NCBI RefSeq assembly: GCF_003050925.1
Contig: NZ_QAOV01000006.1
Coordinates: 1 to 64,000 of the forward strand
DNA from: Pseudomonas sp. GV085
GTDB lineage: Bacteria > Pseudomonadota > Gammaproteobacteria > Pseudomonadales > Pseudomonadaceae
Direction of reading: 5' to 3'
Length of the DNA: 64,000 nt
Below the pieces are notes generated by a model. The model worked only from the letters and a program-made list of their open reading frames with translations. It was not told the DNA's origin and did not search any database. Made by a program: the position numbers and the translations under genes. Positions 31,514 to 40,579 of this stretch are shown one piece after another (position 1 is the stretch's first letter; each line of letters opens with the position of its first letter).

Positions 31514-32260
31514 TCAGGGCCTGTAGAGATGCGCATGCCCCGCGCGATACAGCGATGACTCGCTGAAGTGGTCACTGCCCAGCACCCGACCCACCAGAAT
31601 CAACGCCGTACGGCGAAAGCCCTTGGCTTCAACCTTCCCGGCAATATCCTCAAGTGTTCCCACCACCCAATCCTGATCCGGCCAGCTCGCGCGGTGCACC
31701 ACCGCAATCGGGCAATCGGCTCCGTAATGCGGCAGTAGTTCCTCAACGATCTTCGCCAGGTGATTGACCCCCAAATGGATCGCCATGGTCGCGCCGTGCT
31801 GCGCCAGGCTGGAGAACTCCTCTCCGGGAGGCATGGCGGTCTTGTCGGCGTAGCGAGTCAGGATCACGCTCTGGGAAACGTCCGGCAGCGTCAGTTCCGC
31901 GCCCAAGAGCGCAGCGCAAGCGGCTGTGGCCGTCACGCCAGGGACGATTTCGAACGCAATGTCCAGTTCACGCAGATAGCGAATCTGCTCGCCAATGGCG
32001 CCATAAAGGCTCGGATCGCCGGAGTGCACCCGGGCAACATCCTGACCGTTCGCGTGGGCGGTCCTGATCAGGTCTATGATCTGTTCCAGGTGCAGTTCGG
32101 CGCTGTTGACCACCTGTTCGGCACAATGACCTTCCAGTACGGCGGCAGGCACCAGGGAGCCGGCATAAATGATCACCGGACAGCTGCGAATCAGCCGCTG
32201 GCCCTTGACGGTAATCAGTTCGGGGTCGCCGGGACCTGCGCCAATGAAGTAGACGGTCAT
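31514..32260 (-). CDS. cobM: Precorrin-4 C11-methyltransferase
   Basis: A 248-residue SAM-dependent tetrapyrrole methylase. FIGAGPGDPELITVKGQRLI forms the N-terminal site, and GDPSLYGAIGEQ and VPGVTATAACAALLGAELTLP are the family motifs that distinguish CobM/CbiF. It methylates precorrin-4 at C11 in the aerobic cobalamin pathway. The gene lies 86 bases after cobE on the same strand, in a group read from the cbtB riboswitch. Confidence 0.93.
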   Translation of the reverse strand: MTVYFIGAGPGDPELITVKGQRLIRSCPVIIYAGSLVPAAVLEGHCAEQVVNSAELHLEQIIDLIRTAHANGQDVARVHSGDPSLYGAIGEQIRYLRELDIAFEIVPGVTATAACAALLGAELTLPDVSQSVILTRYADKTAMPPGEEFSSLAQHGATMAIHLGVNHLAKIVEELLPHYGADCPIAVVHRASWPDQDWVVGTLEDIAGKVEAKGFRRTALILVGRVLGSDHFSESSLYRAGHAHLYRP

Positions 32261-32346
32261 CGTCGGTTCCTGTGGGGAAAAAAAGGGGCTGAACAGGGCT
32301 TCAGATGAAGAGTGTTCATGATCAACGGTGGGGATTATCGGGGTTT

Positions 32347-32760
32347 TTATGCCGCGCCGGCCAACGCCAGGGTCGCCTGAGCATATTTTTGTCGTGGAAT
32401 CAGCAGTTTTGCCGGGGCCTGGGCCAGTTGTTCCGCCAGGGCCAGGGCGGCGCTTTCCGCCACGCCGTAGCAGCCGGTACGTTCAAACGCTATTTGCGAT
32501 TGATGACTGAGTTGCGGTTCATAAGCGGCCAGTTGTTCACTGCTGAAATACATCAATTCCAGGCCAAGCTGCTGAGCCAGTTCGATCAGCGCAGGTTCGT
32601 CGCGCTTCGAGTCGATGCTCGCCAGAGCCTTGATTTCATGACGAGCGATCTGGTGCGCCTCCAGTGCCTGATCGAGCAGCGCCAGCAACGTGCTGACGGG
32701 GCAGCCCCGTTGGCAGCCCAGGCCGACCACCAGGGTCGGCGCTGTGCTGACGTCAGTCAT
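32347..32760 (-). CDS. cobE: CobE/CbiG C-terminal-domain cobalamin biosynthesis protein
   Basis: 137 residues. The CbiG-C fold signatures are VVGLGCQRGCPVSTLLALLD at the start, LASIDSKRDEPALIELAQQLG, and the end segment SAALALAEQLAQAPAKLLIPRQ. CobE is required for B12 synthesis in Pseudomonas; its exact reaction is unclear. ATG 32760 overlaps the cbtA stop by four bases (ATGA), so the two are translationally coupled. Confidence 0.9.
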   Translation of the reverse strand: MTDVSTAPTLVVGLGCQRGCPVSTLLALLDQALEAHQIARHEIKALASIDSKRDEPALIELAQQLGLELMYFSSEQLAAYEPQLSHQSQIAFERTGCYGVAESAALALAEQLAQAPAKLLIPRQKYAQATLALAGAA

Positions 32761-33464
32761 GCCTGATATTGACCTTCGCTTTTGCGACGGAACAACCAGG
32801 CGCTGATCAGGCCCAGGGCCAGCCAGAACGCCACGTTGGTCAGTTGCGAAGCGATTTTGAACCGGGTTTCCAGCGCCTCTGGAGCGAGCATCGAATGCAC
32901 TTCCGGCTGGGGGGCGCCAATCACGTGGGGAACGGCGAGGATCGCCACGCCGAGGACTTTCATCAGCCAGTGACGGCTGAATACGATCAGCGCGATACCG
33001 ACGGCAGTGGAGGCGGCGGTGCCGATCCACCACAGTTGCCGTTGTGCCAGATCGGCTGCGGCAGTGCCGGGCAATTCAGGTGGCAGGCCGAGCGTCGGCG
33101 CGAGCACGAACGTCGCATAACCGGCCAGGCCCCAGAGCAGGCCCTGGGAGGTTTTGGTCGGCGCACGCAAGGTGTACAGGCCGGCGAGCATCAGGGCGAA
33201 ACCGACCGCTACCACCAGATTGCCGCCGGTGGTCGACAGCACGCGCTGCCAGCCGTCTTCCGGCTCCCAGGCTTGCGCATCGTGAGTGTGGGCGGCCATC
33301 GCACCGTCGGCGTGCTGATGCATTTCAACAGCGGCCGGTTCGGCTTGTTCGTAAGTCTCGGCCTGCAATATCAGCGGAGCGACCCAGAAGCTTTGCAGCA
33401 GGGTCAGCAGCAGGGCGGCCAGCAGCCCGGTGAAGCCTGCGGTTTGCGCAATACGCTTGATCAT
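32757..33464 (-). CDS. cbtA: CbtA, putative cobalt transporter subunit
   Basis: A 235-residue membrane protein with five or more predicted helices (for example GFTGLLAALLLTLLQSFWVA and GNLVVAVGFALMLAGLY). A His-rich loop after helix 1 (MHQHADGAMAAHTHD) would bind metal. CbtA proteins were predicted as cobalt transporters because they sit behind B12 riboswitches. Start ATG 33464, 11 bases past the cbtB stop; stop overlaps cobE. Confidence 0.9.
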   Translation of the reverse strand: MIKRIAQTAGFTGLLAALLLTLLQSFWVAPLILQAETYEQAEPAAVEMHQHADGAMAAHTHDAQAWEPEDGWQRVLSTTGGNLVVAVGFALMLAGLYTLRAPTKTSQGLLWGLAGYATFVLAPTLGLPPELPGTAAADLAQRQLWWIGTAASTAVGIALIVFSRHWLMKVLGVAILAVPHVIGAPQPEVHSMLAPEALETRFKIASQLTNVAFWLALGLISAWLFRRKSEGQYQA

Positions 33465-33475
33465 GTCGACAGCTC

Positions 33476-33667
33476 TCAGTGGCACGGGAACGCGGAGCTG
33501 TGACGGGTATCGTGGGCGGCGTTGTGCACCGCTTCGATGTGCGAGAAGCCGGCGAAATACACAAGGCACGCACCCAGGATCGACGCGCAGACGGCGGCGG
33601 TCAGACGTTGGGTCAGGGTTGAAGTGGTGCTCGCGGCTGTGTGTTCGGCGCTGCTGATGATCGACAT
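33476..33667 (-). CDS. cbtB: CbtB, small metal-binding subunit of the putative cobalt transporter
   Basis: 63 residues starting at ATG 33667 behind AGAGGGAAA. One membrane helix (LTAAVCASILGACLVYFAGF) and the family C-terminal histidine motif, HNAAHDTRHSSAFPCH, form the expected metal site. It is the first gene after the minus-strand cobalamin riboswitch and forms an operon with cbtA, cobE and probably cobM. Confidence 0.92.
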   Translation of the reverse strand: MSIISSAEHTAASTTSTLTQRLTAAVCASILGACLVYFAGFSHIEAVHNAAHDTRHSSAFPCH

Positions 33668-33794
33668 GGCGTTTCCCTCTGGTCTGTCAGTGGGGAATAA
33701 GAGCGCATGCAAACCCCCTCGCGACCAGCACGCAGAGGTTCAAACAGCGCCCGCCCACCGCGGGTTTGTTGGTTCAGTGATCGTACTGGTCACT

Positions 33795-34012
33795 TTGTGT
33801 TGCGGGCCGGTCTCCGGGCTCACGAGGGGGCAGGCGTTTGCCTGATCCTGCAAGCGCCACCTTCCCATGCCGTAGTAGCACAGTGGATCTGACGCTTCGC
33901 TCGCTTACCGTTGCGGGGGCAGCACCGGACTGACATGGCTTAAGAGTAAAGCACATGATTCACCGGTTTCCCGTTTCACCCTGTGAAGGGCACCCGTAAC
34001 AAGGTGCGTAGG
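33795..34012 (-). promoter_or_regulatory. Cobalamin riboswitch upstream of cbtB
   Basis: On the minus strand the segment reads CACCTTGTTACGGGTGCCC, then GCCATGTCAGTCCGGTGCTG, CCCCCGCAACGGTAAGCGAG, then CAGGATCAGGCAAACGCCTG and a GAGCCCGGAGACCGGCC end. These are the conserved parts of the AdoCbl riboswitch, including the GCCCCCGCAAC core. It lies 130 bases before cbtB and should repress cobalt uptake and cobE/cobM when cobalamin is abundant. Boundaries are approximate. Confidence 0.92.
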
Positions 34013-34077
34013 AGAGCATGGGCGGGGGCTGGGCGTCAATTGGCAAGGGTTCTCAACTCGAAACCCAGGTGACTTCA

Positions 34078-34141
34078 TCGCGAGCAGGCTCGCTCCTACA
34101 GGGGAATGCGATCAACTGTGGGAGCGAGCCTGCTCGCGATG
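34078..34141. repeat. REP/REPIN-type inverted repeat between two riboswitches
   Basis: TCGCGAGCAGGCTCGCTCCT and GGGAGCGAGCCTGCTCGCGA are inverted copies about 20 bases apart. It separates two divergent riboswitch leaders. Confidence 0.88.
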
Positions 34142-34202
34142 GGGCCGGTGGCGGCGCTACAAGACATTGACCCGCCCCAATACCATGCGTAGCCTTGCGC
34201 TT

Positions 34203-34392
34203 TCGAGGTTCTTCGGCGTTTGTCGAAGCTAAGAAGGGAACGCGGTCGATGCCGCGGCTGCCCCCGCAACTGTGAACGGTGATGTTCGTTGCCACGCCAC
34301 TGCTGACTCAATCCATGAGGCCGGCGGGAAGGCGCAGCGAATGCCAGGCTCAAGACCGGCACACCGTCAGCCAGGAGACCTGCCTCGTCACA
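34203..34392 (+). promoter_or_regulatory. Cobalamin riboswitch upstream of cobW
   Basis: Conserved parts in order: GAGGTTCTTCGGCG, AAGAAGGGAACGCGGT, GCCGCGGCTGCCCCCGCAAC, TGTGAACGGTGATG, CCACTGCTGACTCA, GGCCGGCGGGAAGGCGC, TGCCAGGCTCAAGACCGGC, then CAGCCAGGAGACCTGCC. It is a full AdoCbl element, 113 bases ahead of the cobW start, and should control cobW-cobN and the chelatase subunits. Boundaries are approximate. Confidence 0.93.
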
Positions 34393-34504
34393 GATTCTCA
34401 CTTTCAACCGGGCGGGGTGATCCGGTGGCGAACTCTTCAGGCACGCGCGTCCGCGTTGTCGGTCGTCGTCCCGTATGCCCGCCACCTTAGCCATAGGGCA
34501 TCCG

Positions 34505-35575
34505 ATGAAAACACTGGCCAAACTCCCCGTCACCATCGTCACCGGCTTTCTCGGCTCGGGTAAAACCACGCTGCTGCGGCACATGCTCGACAACGCCCAG
34601 GGTCGCCGCATCGCGGTGATCGTCAACGAATTCGGTGAGTTGGGTATCGATGGCGAAATCCTCAAGCAATGCTCCATCGGTTGCACCGAAGAGGAAGCCA
34701 ACGGCCGTGTCTATGAGCTGGCCAACGGCTGCCTGTGCTGCACCGTCCAGGAAGAGTTCTTCCCGGTGATGCGCGAACTGGTGGCCCGTCGCGGCGATCT
34801 TGACCATATCCTCATTGAAACGTCCGGCCTGGCCCTGCCCAAACCGCTGGTGCAAGCCTTCCAGTGGCCGGAAATCCGCAGCGCCTGCACGGTGGATGCG
34901 GTAATCACCGTGGTCGACAGCCCGGCCGTCGCCGCCGGCACCTTCGCTGCCTTCCCGGATCAGGTCGACGCCCAGCGCAAACTCGACCCGAACCTGGACC
35001 ATGAATCGCCGCTGCACGAACTGTTCGCCGACCAGTTGGCCAGCGCTGACCTGGTAATCCTCAACAAAACCGACCTGATCAACCCGGCCGACCTGGCCCG
35101 GGTGCGCCTGGAAGTCGCCGAAGAGTTGCCGCCAGCGGTGAAAATCGTCGAAGCCAGCAGCGGTCGCCTGCCGCTGGACGTGCTGATCGGTCTGGGTGCC
35201 GGCTCCGAAGAACACATCGACAGCCGTCATAGTCACCATGACCATCATCACGATGGCGACGACGATCATGACGACCACGATCACGACGCCTTCGATTCGA
35301 TCTCCATCCAATTGCCGCAAGCTGACGAAAGCCTGCTGATGGACGCGCTGACCCAACTGGTGGTCCAGCACGGCATCTTGCGAGTCAAGGGTTTTGCGGC
35401 AGTCCCGAACAAACCGATGCGCCTGCTGATCCAGGGCGTGGGCACACGTTTCGACAAGCACTTCGACCGCCAGTGGGGTGCTGAAGAAGCGCGAGTCACC
35501 CGCCTGGTGCTGATCGGCCAGGAACTGGACGCCACGGTTCTCGAAGCGCAATTGCGCGCCGCGCTCAGCGTGTAA
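34505..35575 (+). CDS. cobW: CobW, GTP-dependent metal chaperone for cobalamin synthesis
   Basis: A 356-residue G3E GTPase. Walker A GFLGSGKTT at 14-22, the Cys-containing motif GCLCC at 75-79, NKTD near 185, and a His/Asp-rich metal segment about 240-262 (many HD pairs). CobW is thought to deliver cobalt to the CobN chelatase. The start is taken at ATG 34505 (MKTLAKLPV); an in-frame ATG at 34475 would add ten residues. It precedes cobN by three bases and follows a B12 riboswitch. Confidence 0.95.
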   Translation: MKTLAKLPVTIVTGFLGSGKTTLLRHMLDNAQGRRIAVIVNEFGELGIDGEILKQCSIGCTEEEANGRVYELANGCLCCTVQEEFFPVMRELVARRGDLDHILIETSGLALPKPLVQAFQWPEIRSACTVDAVITVVDSPAVAAGTFAAFPDQVDAQRKLDPNLDHESPLHELFADQLASADLVILNKTDLINPADLARVRLEVAEELPPAVKIVEASSGRLPLDVLIGLGAGSEEHIDSRHSHHDHHHDGDDDHDDHDHDAFDSISIQLPQADESLLMDALTQLVVQHGILRVKGFAAVPNKPMRLLIQGVGTRFDKHFDRQWGAEEARVTRLVLIGQELDATVLEAQLRAALSV

Positions 35576-35578
35576 GCC

Positions 35579-38500
35579 ATGCACCTGCTAAGGACCCAGC
35601 CCGGCGGTTTCGTGTCGGATGACAACATTGCCGACCTTGGACAAACCCCCGCCGAGCTGGTGATCCTGTGCAGCGGCGATTCCAGCCTGGCGCTGCTCGC
35701 CGAAGCGGCGCAGCAATTGCCCGGCGATTACCCGAGCGTGCGCCTGGCCAACCCGATGCAGGTGCAGAACCATGCTTCGGTCGATTTGTACGTCGATGAA
35801 GTGCTGCGTCACGCCAAGGTGATCCTGATTTCGCTGCACGGCGGCATCGCCTATTGGCGTTACGGCATCGAACGCCTGGTTGAACTGTCGCAGCGCGGTG
35901 TGCAGGTGATTCTGGTGCCGGGCGATGATCGCCCGGACCCGGAGCTCAGCGACCTGAGCACAATCGGCGCGGAGGATCGTGACCGGCTCTGGCAGTTTTT
36001 GCGTCAGGGTGGCATGGGCAACGCCCTGGACTTTTTCCGCTGCCTGGCCAACCGCTGGCTGGCCCGTGATTACACCTGGGGCGAGCCACAAACCCTGCCA
36101 CGCACGGCGATTTACCATCCGCACCAACATTTTGTCGCGCTGAGCGACTGGCAAGCCGACTGGCACGCGGGTCAACCGGTGGCGGCGGTGCTGTTTTACC
36201 GCTCGCATTTGCAGGCGGCGAACACCGCTTTCATTGATGTTTTTTGCCAGCGCTTGCAGGCGGCGGGGTTGAATCCGTTGCCGATTGCGCTGGCCAGTCT
36301 GAAAGAGCCAGCTTGCCTTTCCATGGTCGAGGACTGGCTCGACGAGGCCAGCGTCTCGGTGATCCTGAACACCACCGGTTTCGCCCAGTCCAGTCCCGAA
36401 GCGCCGCATCTGCGGCCGTTCCGTCGCAATATTCCGGTGATCCAGGCGATTTGCGCCCAGGACAACGAACCGGGTTGGCGTGCCAGTGAACAGGGGCTTG
36501 GTCCTCGCGACCTGGCGATGCACATTGCCTTGCCGGAACTGGACGGGCGCATCATCAGCCGCCCGATCAGTTTCAAGGACCTGGCGTGGCGCAGTGAGCG
36601 CAGTCAGTCGGATGTGGTTTGCTACCGGCCTGCACCTGCGCGTATGGACTTCGTTGCCGAACTGGCGCGGCGCTGGGTCGATCTGGCGCGGGTGCCCAAT
36701 ACTGAAAAACGCATTGCCTTGATCCTCGCCAATTACCCGACCCGCGACGGCCGCATCGGCAACGGCGTCGGCCTCGATACTCCGGCGGCGGCGCTGAACA
36801 TTCTGCGGGCGCTGCATGCTGAAGGTTACCCATTGCCGGCCGAATTGCCGGACAGCGGCACCGCGCTGATCCAGCAGTTGCTGGGCGGTGTCAGCAACGA
36901 TCTCGATACCCTCGACCTGCGTCCGTGCCAGCAAAGCCTGGGGATGGATGATTATCTGGCGATGTTCAATGCACTGCCCGAAGTCAATCGCGCGGCGGTG
37001 CTCGAACGTTGGGGCGCACCGGAAAACGACCCCATGTGCCGCAGCGGACGGATGATGATCGCCGGCTTGCGATTTGGCCTGACCTTCGTCGGCATTCAAC
37101 CGGCGCGGGGTTACCAGGTCGACCCGAGCTCGGTGTATCACGACCCGGACCTGGTCCCGCCCCACGGTTACCTGGCGTTTTACTTCTGGCTGCGCAACAC
37201 CTACGGCGCTCACGGCGTGATCCACGTCGGCAAGCACGGCAACCTCGAATGGCTGCCGGGCAAAGGCGTGGGGCTCTCGGAAAACTGCTGGCCGGATGCA
37301 CTGCTCGGGCCGCTGCCGAACATCTACCCGTTCATCGTCAATGACCCGGGCGAGGGGGCCCAGGCCAAGCGGCGCACCCAGGCGGTGATCATCGATCACT
37401 TGATGCCACCGCTGACCCGCGCCGAAACCTACGGCCCACTGCGCAACCTCGAACTGTTGGCCGACGAGTATTACGAAGCGCAGCTGCTCGATCCGCGACG
37501 CGCCCGCGAGTTGCAGCGCGACATCCTGCAACTGGTGCGTGACACCCACATCGACCGTGAACTGCAGCTGGACGAACAGCTCAACAGCGATGCCGACGCG
37601 GCGATCTGGTTGCCGCGACTCGACACTTACCTGTGCGACTTGAAAGAGTCGCAGATCCGCGATGGCCTGCATGTGTTTGGCGAGTCGCCCACCGGTCGTT
37701 TGCGTATCGATACCCTGCTGGCGTTGTTGCGCATTCCACGGGGCGATGGCCGTGGTGCGCAGTCGAGCCTGCTGCGTGCATTGGCCAAGGCCTTTGCGTT
37801 GGGCTTCGACCCGCTCGATTGTGCGCTGGCCGAACCGTGGACAGGGCCGCGCCCCGAGGCTCTTGAGAACATCAGCGAAGAGACCTGGCGCACGGCGGGC
37901 GATACCCGCGAACGCCTGGAGTTGTTCGCCGCACAGTTGATTTCGGACGTTTTGAATAGCACCTGTAGGAGCGAGCCTGCTCGCGATGGTGTGTCAGCCA
38001 CATTGATGTCAACTGATACACCATCGCGAGCAGGCTTGCTCCTACAGGGGGCAGGCTGGGCAGAGGTGAGCACCATCATCGATAGCCTGCGCGAGGTGGT
38101 CGCCCCGCGCCTGGACGCCTGCGGCCCCGCAGAAATGCGCGGCTTGCTCGACGCCCTGAGCGGTCGCTTCGTTCCGGCCGGTCCCAGCGGCGCGCCGAGC
38201 CGTGGGCGTCTGGACGTGCTGCCCACCGGGCGCAACTTTTATTCGGTGGACGTGCGCAACCTGCCGACCACCACGGCGTGGCGCATCGGGTTCCAGTCGG
38301 CCAACCTGATTCTCGAGCGACACCTGCAAGACCACGGCGATCATTTGCGCCAGCTCGGTCTGTCGGTGTGGGGTACCGCGACCATGCGCACCGGCGGTGA
38401 TGACATCGCCCAGGCGATGGCGTTGATGGGCGTGCGTCCGGTCTGGGCCACCGGCAGTCAGCGGGTCGACGATTTCGAGATTCTGCCGTTGAGTTTGCTT

Positions 38501-39421
38501 GACCGTCCGCGGGTGGATGTGACCTTGCGTGTGTCCGGGTTCTTCCGCGATGCCTTTGCCAATCTGATTCGCTTGTTCGACGCGGCGGTGCAAGCGGTGG
38601 CCGACCTCGATGAGCCGGACGACCTCAATCCACTGGCGGCCAAGGTGCGCGCCGAGCGTGCAGCCTTGCTGCAGACGGGTCTTGATGAAGACGCGGCGCG
38701 ACGTCAGGCCGGCTGGAGGATTTTCGGGGCCAAACCCGGTGCCTACGGCGCGGGTGTGCAGGGCGCCATCGACGGTCGGCTGTGGCAAACCCGCGAGGAC
38801 CTGGCCGAGGTTTACCTCAACTGGGGCGGCTACGCTTACGGTGGATCTGATGAGGGCACCGCTGCTCGTGAACAGTTCACCCAGCGCCTGAGCCAGGTAC
38901 AGGCGGTGCTGCAAAACCAGGATAACCGCGAGCACGATCTGCTCGACTCCAACGATTACTACCAGTTCCAGGGCGGCATGCTGGCGGCGGTGGAAAGCCT
39001 GAAAGGCGAGGCCGCGGCCAGCTATCATGGCGACCACAGCCAGCCGGACCTGCCGAAGATTCGCACCTTGAAGGAAGAGCTGAACCGGGTGATCCGTTCC
39101 CGGGCGGCCAATCCAAAGTGGCTCGAAGGCGTTAAACGTCACGGCTACAAAGGTGCGTTCGAAATGGCCGCGACGGTCGATAACCTGTTCGCCTTCGACG
39201 CCACCACGCAGCTGATCGACGATCACCAGTACGCGTTGCTGGCCGATGCCTATTTGCTCGATCCGGACACCCGGGATTTTGTTCGCGAACACAATCCCCA
39301 TGCCTTGCGCGACATGACCGAGCGCATGCTCGAGGCGCAACAACGGGGGATGTGGAAGGAACCAGGCGAGTACCGCGAGGCACTGGAGAATTTGTTGCTG
39401 GACATAGAAGAAGACGGCTAA
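35579..39421 (+). CDS. cobN: Cobaltochelatase large subunit CobN, with an in-frame REP insertion
   Basis: A 1280-residue CobN/BchH-family subunit that holds hydrogenobyrinic acid a,c-diamide and inserts cobalt with an AAA+ partner complex. Family landmarks are visible: ALILANYPTRDGRIGNGVGLDTP is split across residues about 375-400, HVGKHGNLEWLPGKGVGLS lies near 545, and DSNDYYQFQGGM near 1125. Residues about 796-823 (TCRSEPARDGVSATLMS and TPSRAGLLLQGAG) are not CobN sequence but a translated REPIN. The reading frame continues cleanly on both sides, so the subunit is probably functional with an extra loop. The downstream chelatase genes are ChlI/ChlD type. Confidence 0.95.
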   Translation: MHLLRTQPGGFVSDDNIADLGQTPAELVILCSGDSSLALLAEAAQQLPGDYPSVRLANPMQVQNHASVDLYVDEVLRHAKVILISLHGGIAYWRYGIERLVELSQRGVQVILVPGDDRPDPELSDLSTIGAEDRDRLWQFLRQGGMGNALDFFRCLANRWLARDYTWGEPQTLPRTAIYHPHQHFVALSDWQADWHAGQPVAAVLFYRSHLQAANTAFIDVFCQRLQAAGLNPLPIALASLKEPACLSMVEDWLDEASVSVILNTTGFAQSSPEAPHLRPFRRNIPVIQAICAQDNEPGWRASEQGLGPRDLAMHIALPELDGRIISRPISFKDLAWRSERSQSDVVCYRPAPARMDFVAELARRWVDLARVPNTEKRIALILANYPTRDGRIGNGVGLDTPAAALNILRALHAEGYPLPAELPDSGTALIQQLLGGVSNDLDTLDLRPCQQSLGMDDYLAMFNALPEVNRAAVLERWGAPENDPMCRSGRMMIAGLRFGLTFVGIQPARGYQVDPSSVYHDPDLVPPHGYLAFYFWLRNTYGAHGVIHVGKHGNLEWLPGKGVGLSENCWPDALLGPLPNIYPFIVNDPGEGAQAKRRTQAVIIDHLMPPLTRAETYGPLRNLELLADEYYEAQLLDPRRARELQRDILQLVRDTHIDRELQLDEQLNSDADAAIWLPRLDTYLCDLKESQIRDGLHVFGESPTGRLRIDTLLALLRIPRGDGRGAQSSLLRALAKAFALGFDPLDCALAEPWTGPRPEALENISEETWRTAGDTRERLELFAAQLISDVLNSTCRSEPARDGVSATLMSTDTPSRAGLLLQGAGWAEVSTIIDSLREVVAPRLDACGPAEMRGLLDALSGRFVPAGPSGAPSRGRLDVLPTGRNFYSVDVRNLPTTTAWRIGFQSANLILERHLQDHGDHLRQLGLSVWGTATMRTGGDDIAQAMALMGVRPVWATGSQRVDDFEILPLSLLDRPRVDVTLRVSGFFRDAFANLIRLFDAAVQAVADLDEPDDLNPLAAKVRAERAALLQTGLDEDAARRQAGWRIFGAKPGAYGAGVQGAIDGRLWQTREDLAEVYLNWGGYAYGGSDEGTAAREQFTQRLSQVQAVLQNQDNREHDLLDSNDYYQFQGGMLAAVESLKGEAAASYHGDHSQPDLPKIRTLKEELNRVIRSRAANPKWLEGVKRHGYKGAFEMAATVDNLFAFDATTQLIDDHQYALLADAYLLDPDTRDFVREHNPHALRDMTERMLEAQQRGMWKEPGEYREALENLLLDIEEDG
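37962..38048. repeat. REPIN inserted inside cobN without frame loss
   Basis: CCTGTAGGAGCGAGCCTGCT, then CGCGATGGTGT, and the inverted copy ACACCATCGCGAGCAGGCTTGCTCCTACAGG. It is the same element class as the intergenic copies but lies wholly within the cobN reading frame. Confidence 0.95.
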
Positions 39422-39432
39422 TCACCGCAAAT

Positions 39433-39527
39433 CCTGTAGGAGCGAGCTTGCCCGCGAAGGCAATTTGTCAGCCAACGATGATGTTGAATGTAATTGCCAC
39501 TTCGCGAGCAAGCTCGCTCCTACAGGG
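39433..39527. repeat. REP/REPIN-type inverted repeat pair
   Basis: CCTGTAGGAGCGAGCTTGCC and TTCGCGAGCAAGCTCGCTCCTACAGG in opposite orientation, in the 150-base gap between cobN and chlI. Confidence 0.88.
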
Positions 39528-39571
39528 ATTGGGGCGCCTGTGAGATCACCGACCATGACCGAGATAGAACA

Positions 39572-40579
39572 ATGACCGACACTCCGCATTTCCCGCTCTC
39601 CGCCGTGGTCGGCGCCGACGATTTGAAGCTGGCCCTGTGCCTGACCGCCATCGACCCGAAAATCGGCGGCGTGCTGATCGAAGGCCCGCGGGGCATGGCC
39701 AAGTCGACCCTGGCCCGTGGTCTGGCGGACCTGCTGGCCAGCGGTCAGTTCGTCACATTGCCATTGGGTGCCACCGAGGAACGATTGGTGGGCACCCTCG
39801 ACCTCGATGCGGCCCTGAGCGAAGGTCGCGCGCAATTTTCTCCCGGCGTGCTGGCAAAAGCCGATGGCGGCGTGTTGTATGTCGATGAAGTCAATCTGTT
39901 GCCCGATCACCTCGTTGACCTGCTGCTCGATGTGGCTGCCAGCGGCACCAATCTGGTCGAGCGTGATGGCATTTCCCATCGGCACTCGGCGAAATTCGTG
40001 CTGATTGGCACCATGAACCCGGAAGAGGGTGAGCTGCGTCCACAACTGCTGGACCGTTTCGGCTTGAACGTCGCTCTCGCAGGCCACACAGCTCCCGTCG
40101 AGCGCGGTCAGATCATCCGTCGTCGCCTGGATTTCGACAGCGATCCGCAAGGTTTCTGCGCCGAATGGGAGTCGGCGCAGGCGTCTCTGCGCGAACGTTG
40201 CCAGAACGCTCGCAATGCACTGGCGAGCATCCCCCTCGACGATGCCGCGCTGGCGCAGATCACCGAGCGTTGCTTTGCTGCCGGCGTCGATGGTCTGCGG
40301 GCCGATCTGGTCTGGCTACGCGCAGCTCGGGCTCATGCGGCCTGGCGCGGAGCGAATGCCATTGGCGAAAAAGATATCGACGCAGTCGCCGAGTTTGCCT
40401 TGCGTCATCGTCGTCGCGAACATTCGCCACCGATGCCGCACCAATCACCCGTAGCACAGCCGCCTTCCAGTCAGAACCCCAACCCGAGCGAAGGTCAGGG
40501 CCAGTGGGGCGAAATGCCCGCTCAAGCGCTGCCGGTCGGCGCTCGACGTGAAGTGCCGAGCTGGCCAAAAAAGCCCTAG
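39572..40579 (+). CDS. ChlI-like AAA+ ATPase, small chelatase subunit (zero-frame product)
   Basis: A 335-residue MoxR/BchI-type ATPase. Walker A GPRGMAKST at 39-47, Walker B GGVLYVDEVNLL near 100-110, and sensor segment LIGTMNPEEGELRPQLLDRFG near 145-165. It powers metal insertion by CobN. The last ~30 residues are a Pro/Gln-rich linker ending PSWPKKP. The codons just before the stop form the heptamer A-AAA-AAG, followed by a strong hairpin, so a fraction of ribosomes should shift to -1 and continue into the VWA domain. Start at ATG 39572; the frame upstream is REP sequence. Confidence 0.9.
   Translation: MTDTPHFPLSAVVGADDLKLALCLTAIDPKIGGVLIEGPRGMAKSTLARGLADLLASGQFVTLPLGATEERLVGTLDLDAALSEGRAQFSPGVLAKADGGVLYVDEVNLLPDHLVDLLLDVAASGTNLVERDGISHRHSAKFVLIGTMNPEEGELRPQLLDRFGLNVALAGHTAPVERGQIIRRRLDFDSDPQGFCAEWESAQASLRERCQNARNALASIPLDDAALAQITERCFAAGVDGLRADLVWLRAARAHAAWRGANAIGEKDIDAVAEFALRHRRREHSPPMPHQSPVAQPPSSQNPNPSEGQGQWGEMPAQALPVGARREVPSWPKKP

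Noticed and set aside
33670..33790. Possible small gene between cbtB and its riboswitch
   Set aside because: Short frames here have no ribosome binding site and lie in the expected 5' leader of cbtB.
35588..37672. A 690-codon minus-strand frame opposite cobN
   Set aside because: CobN motifs occupy the plus strand throughout and the antisense product has low-complexity His/Gln-rich composition typical of shadows.
37962..38048. cobN as a broken gene because of the REP insertion
   Set aside because: The frame is unbroken across the element and both flanks keep CobN sequence, so it is an insertion in a probably working gene.
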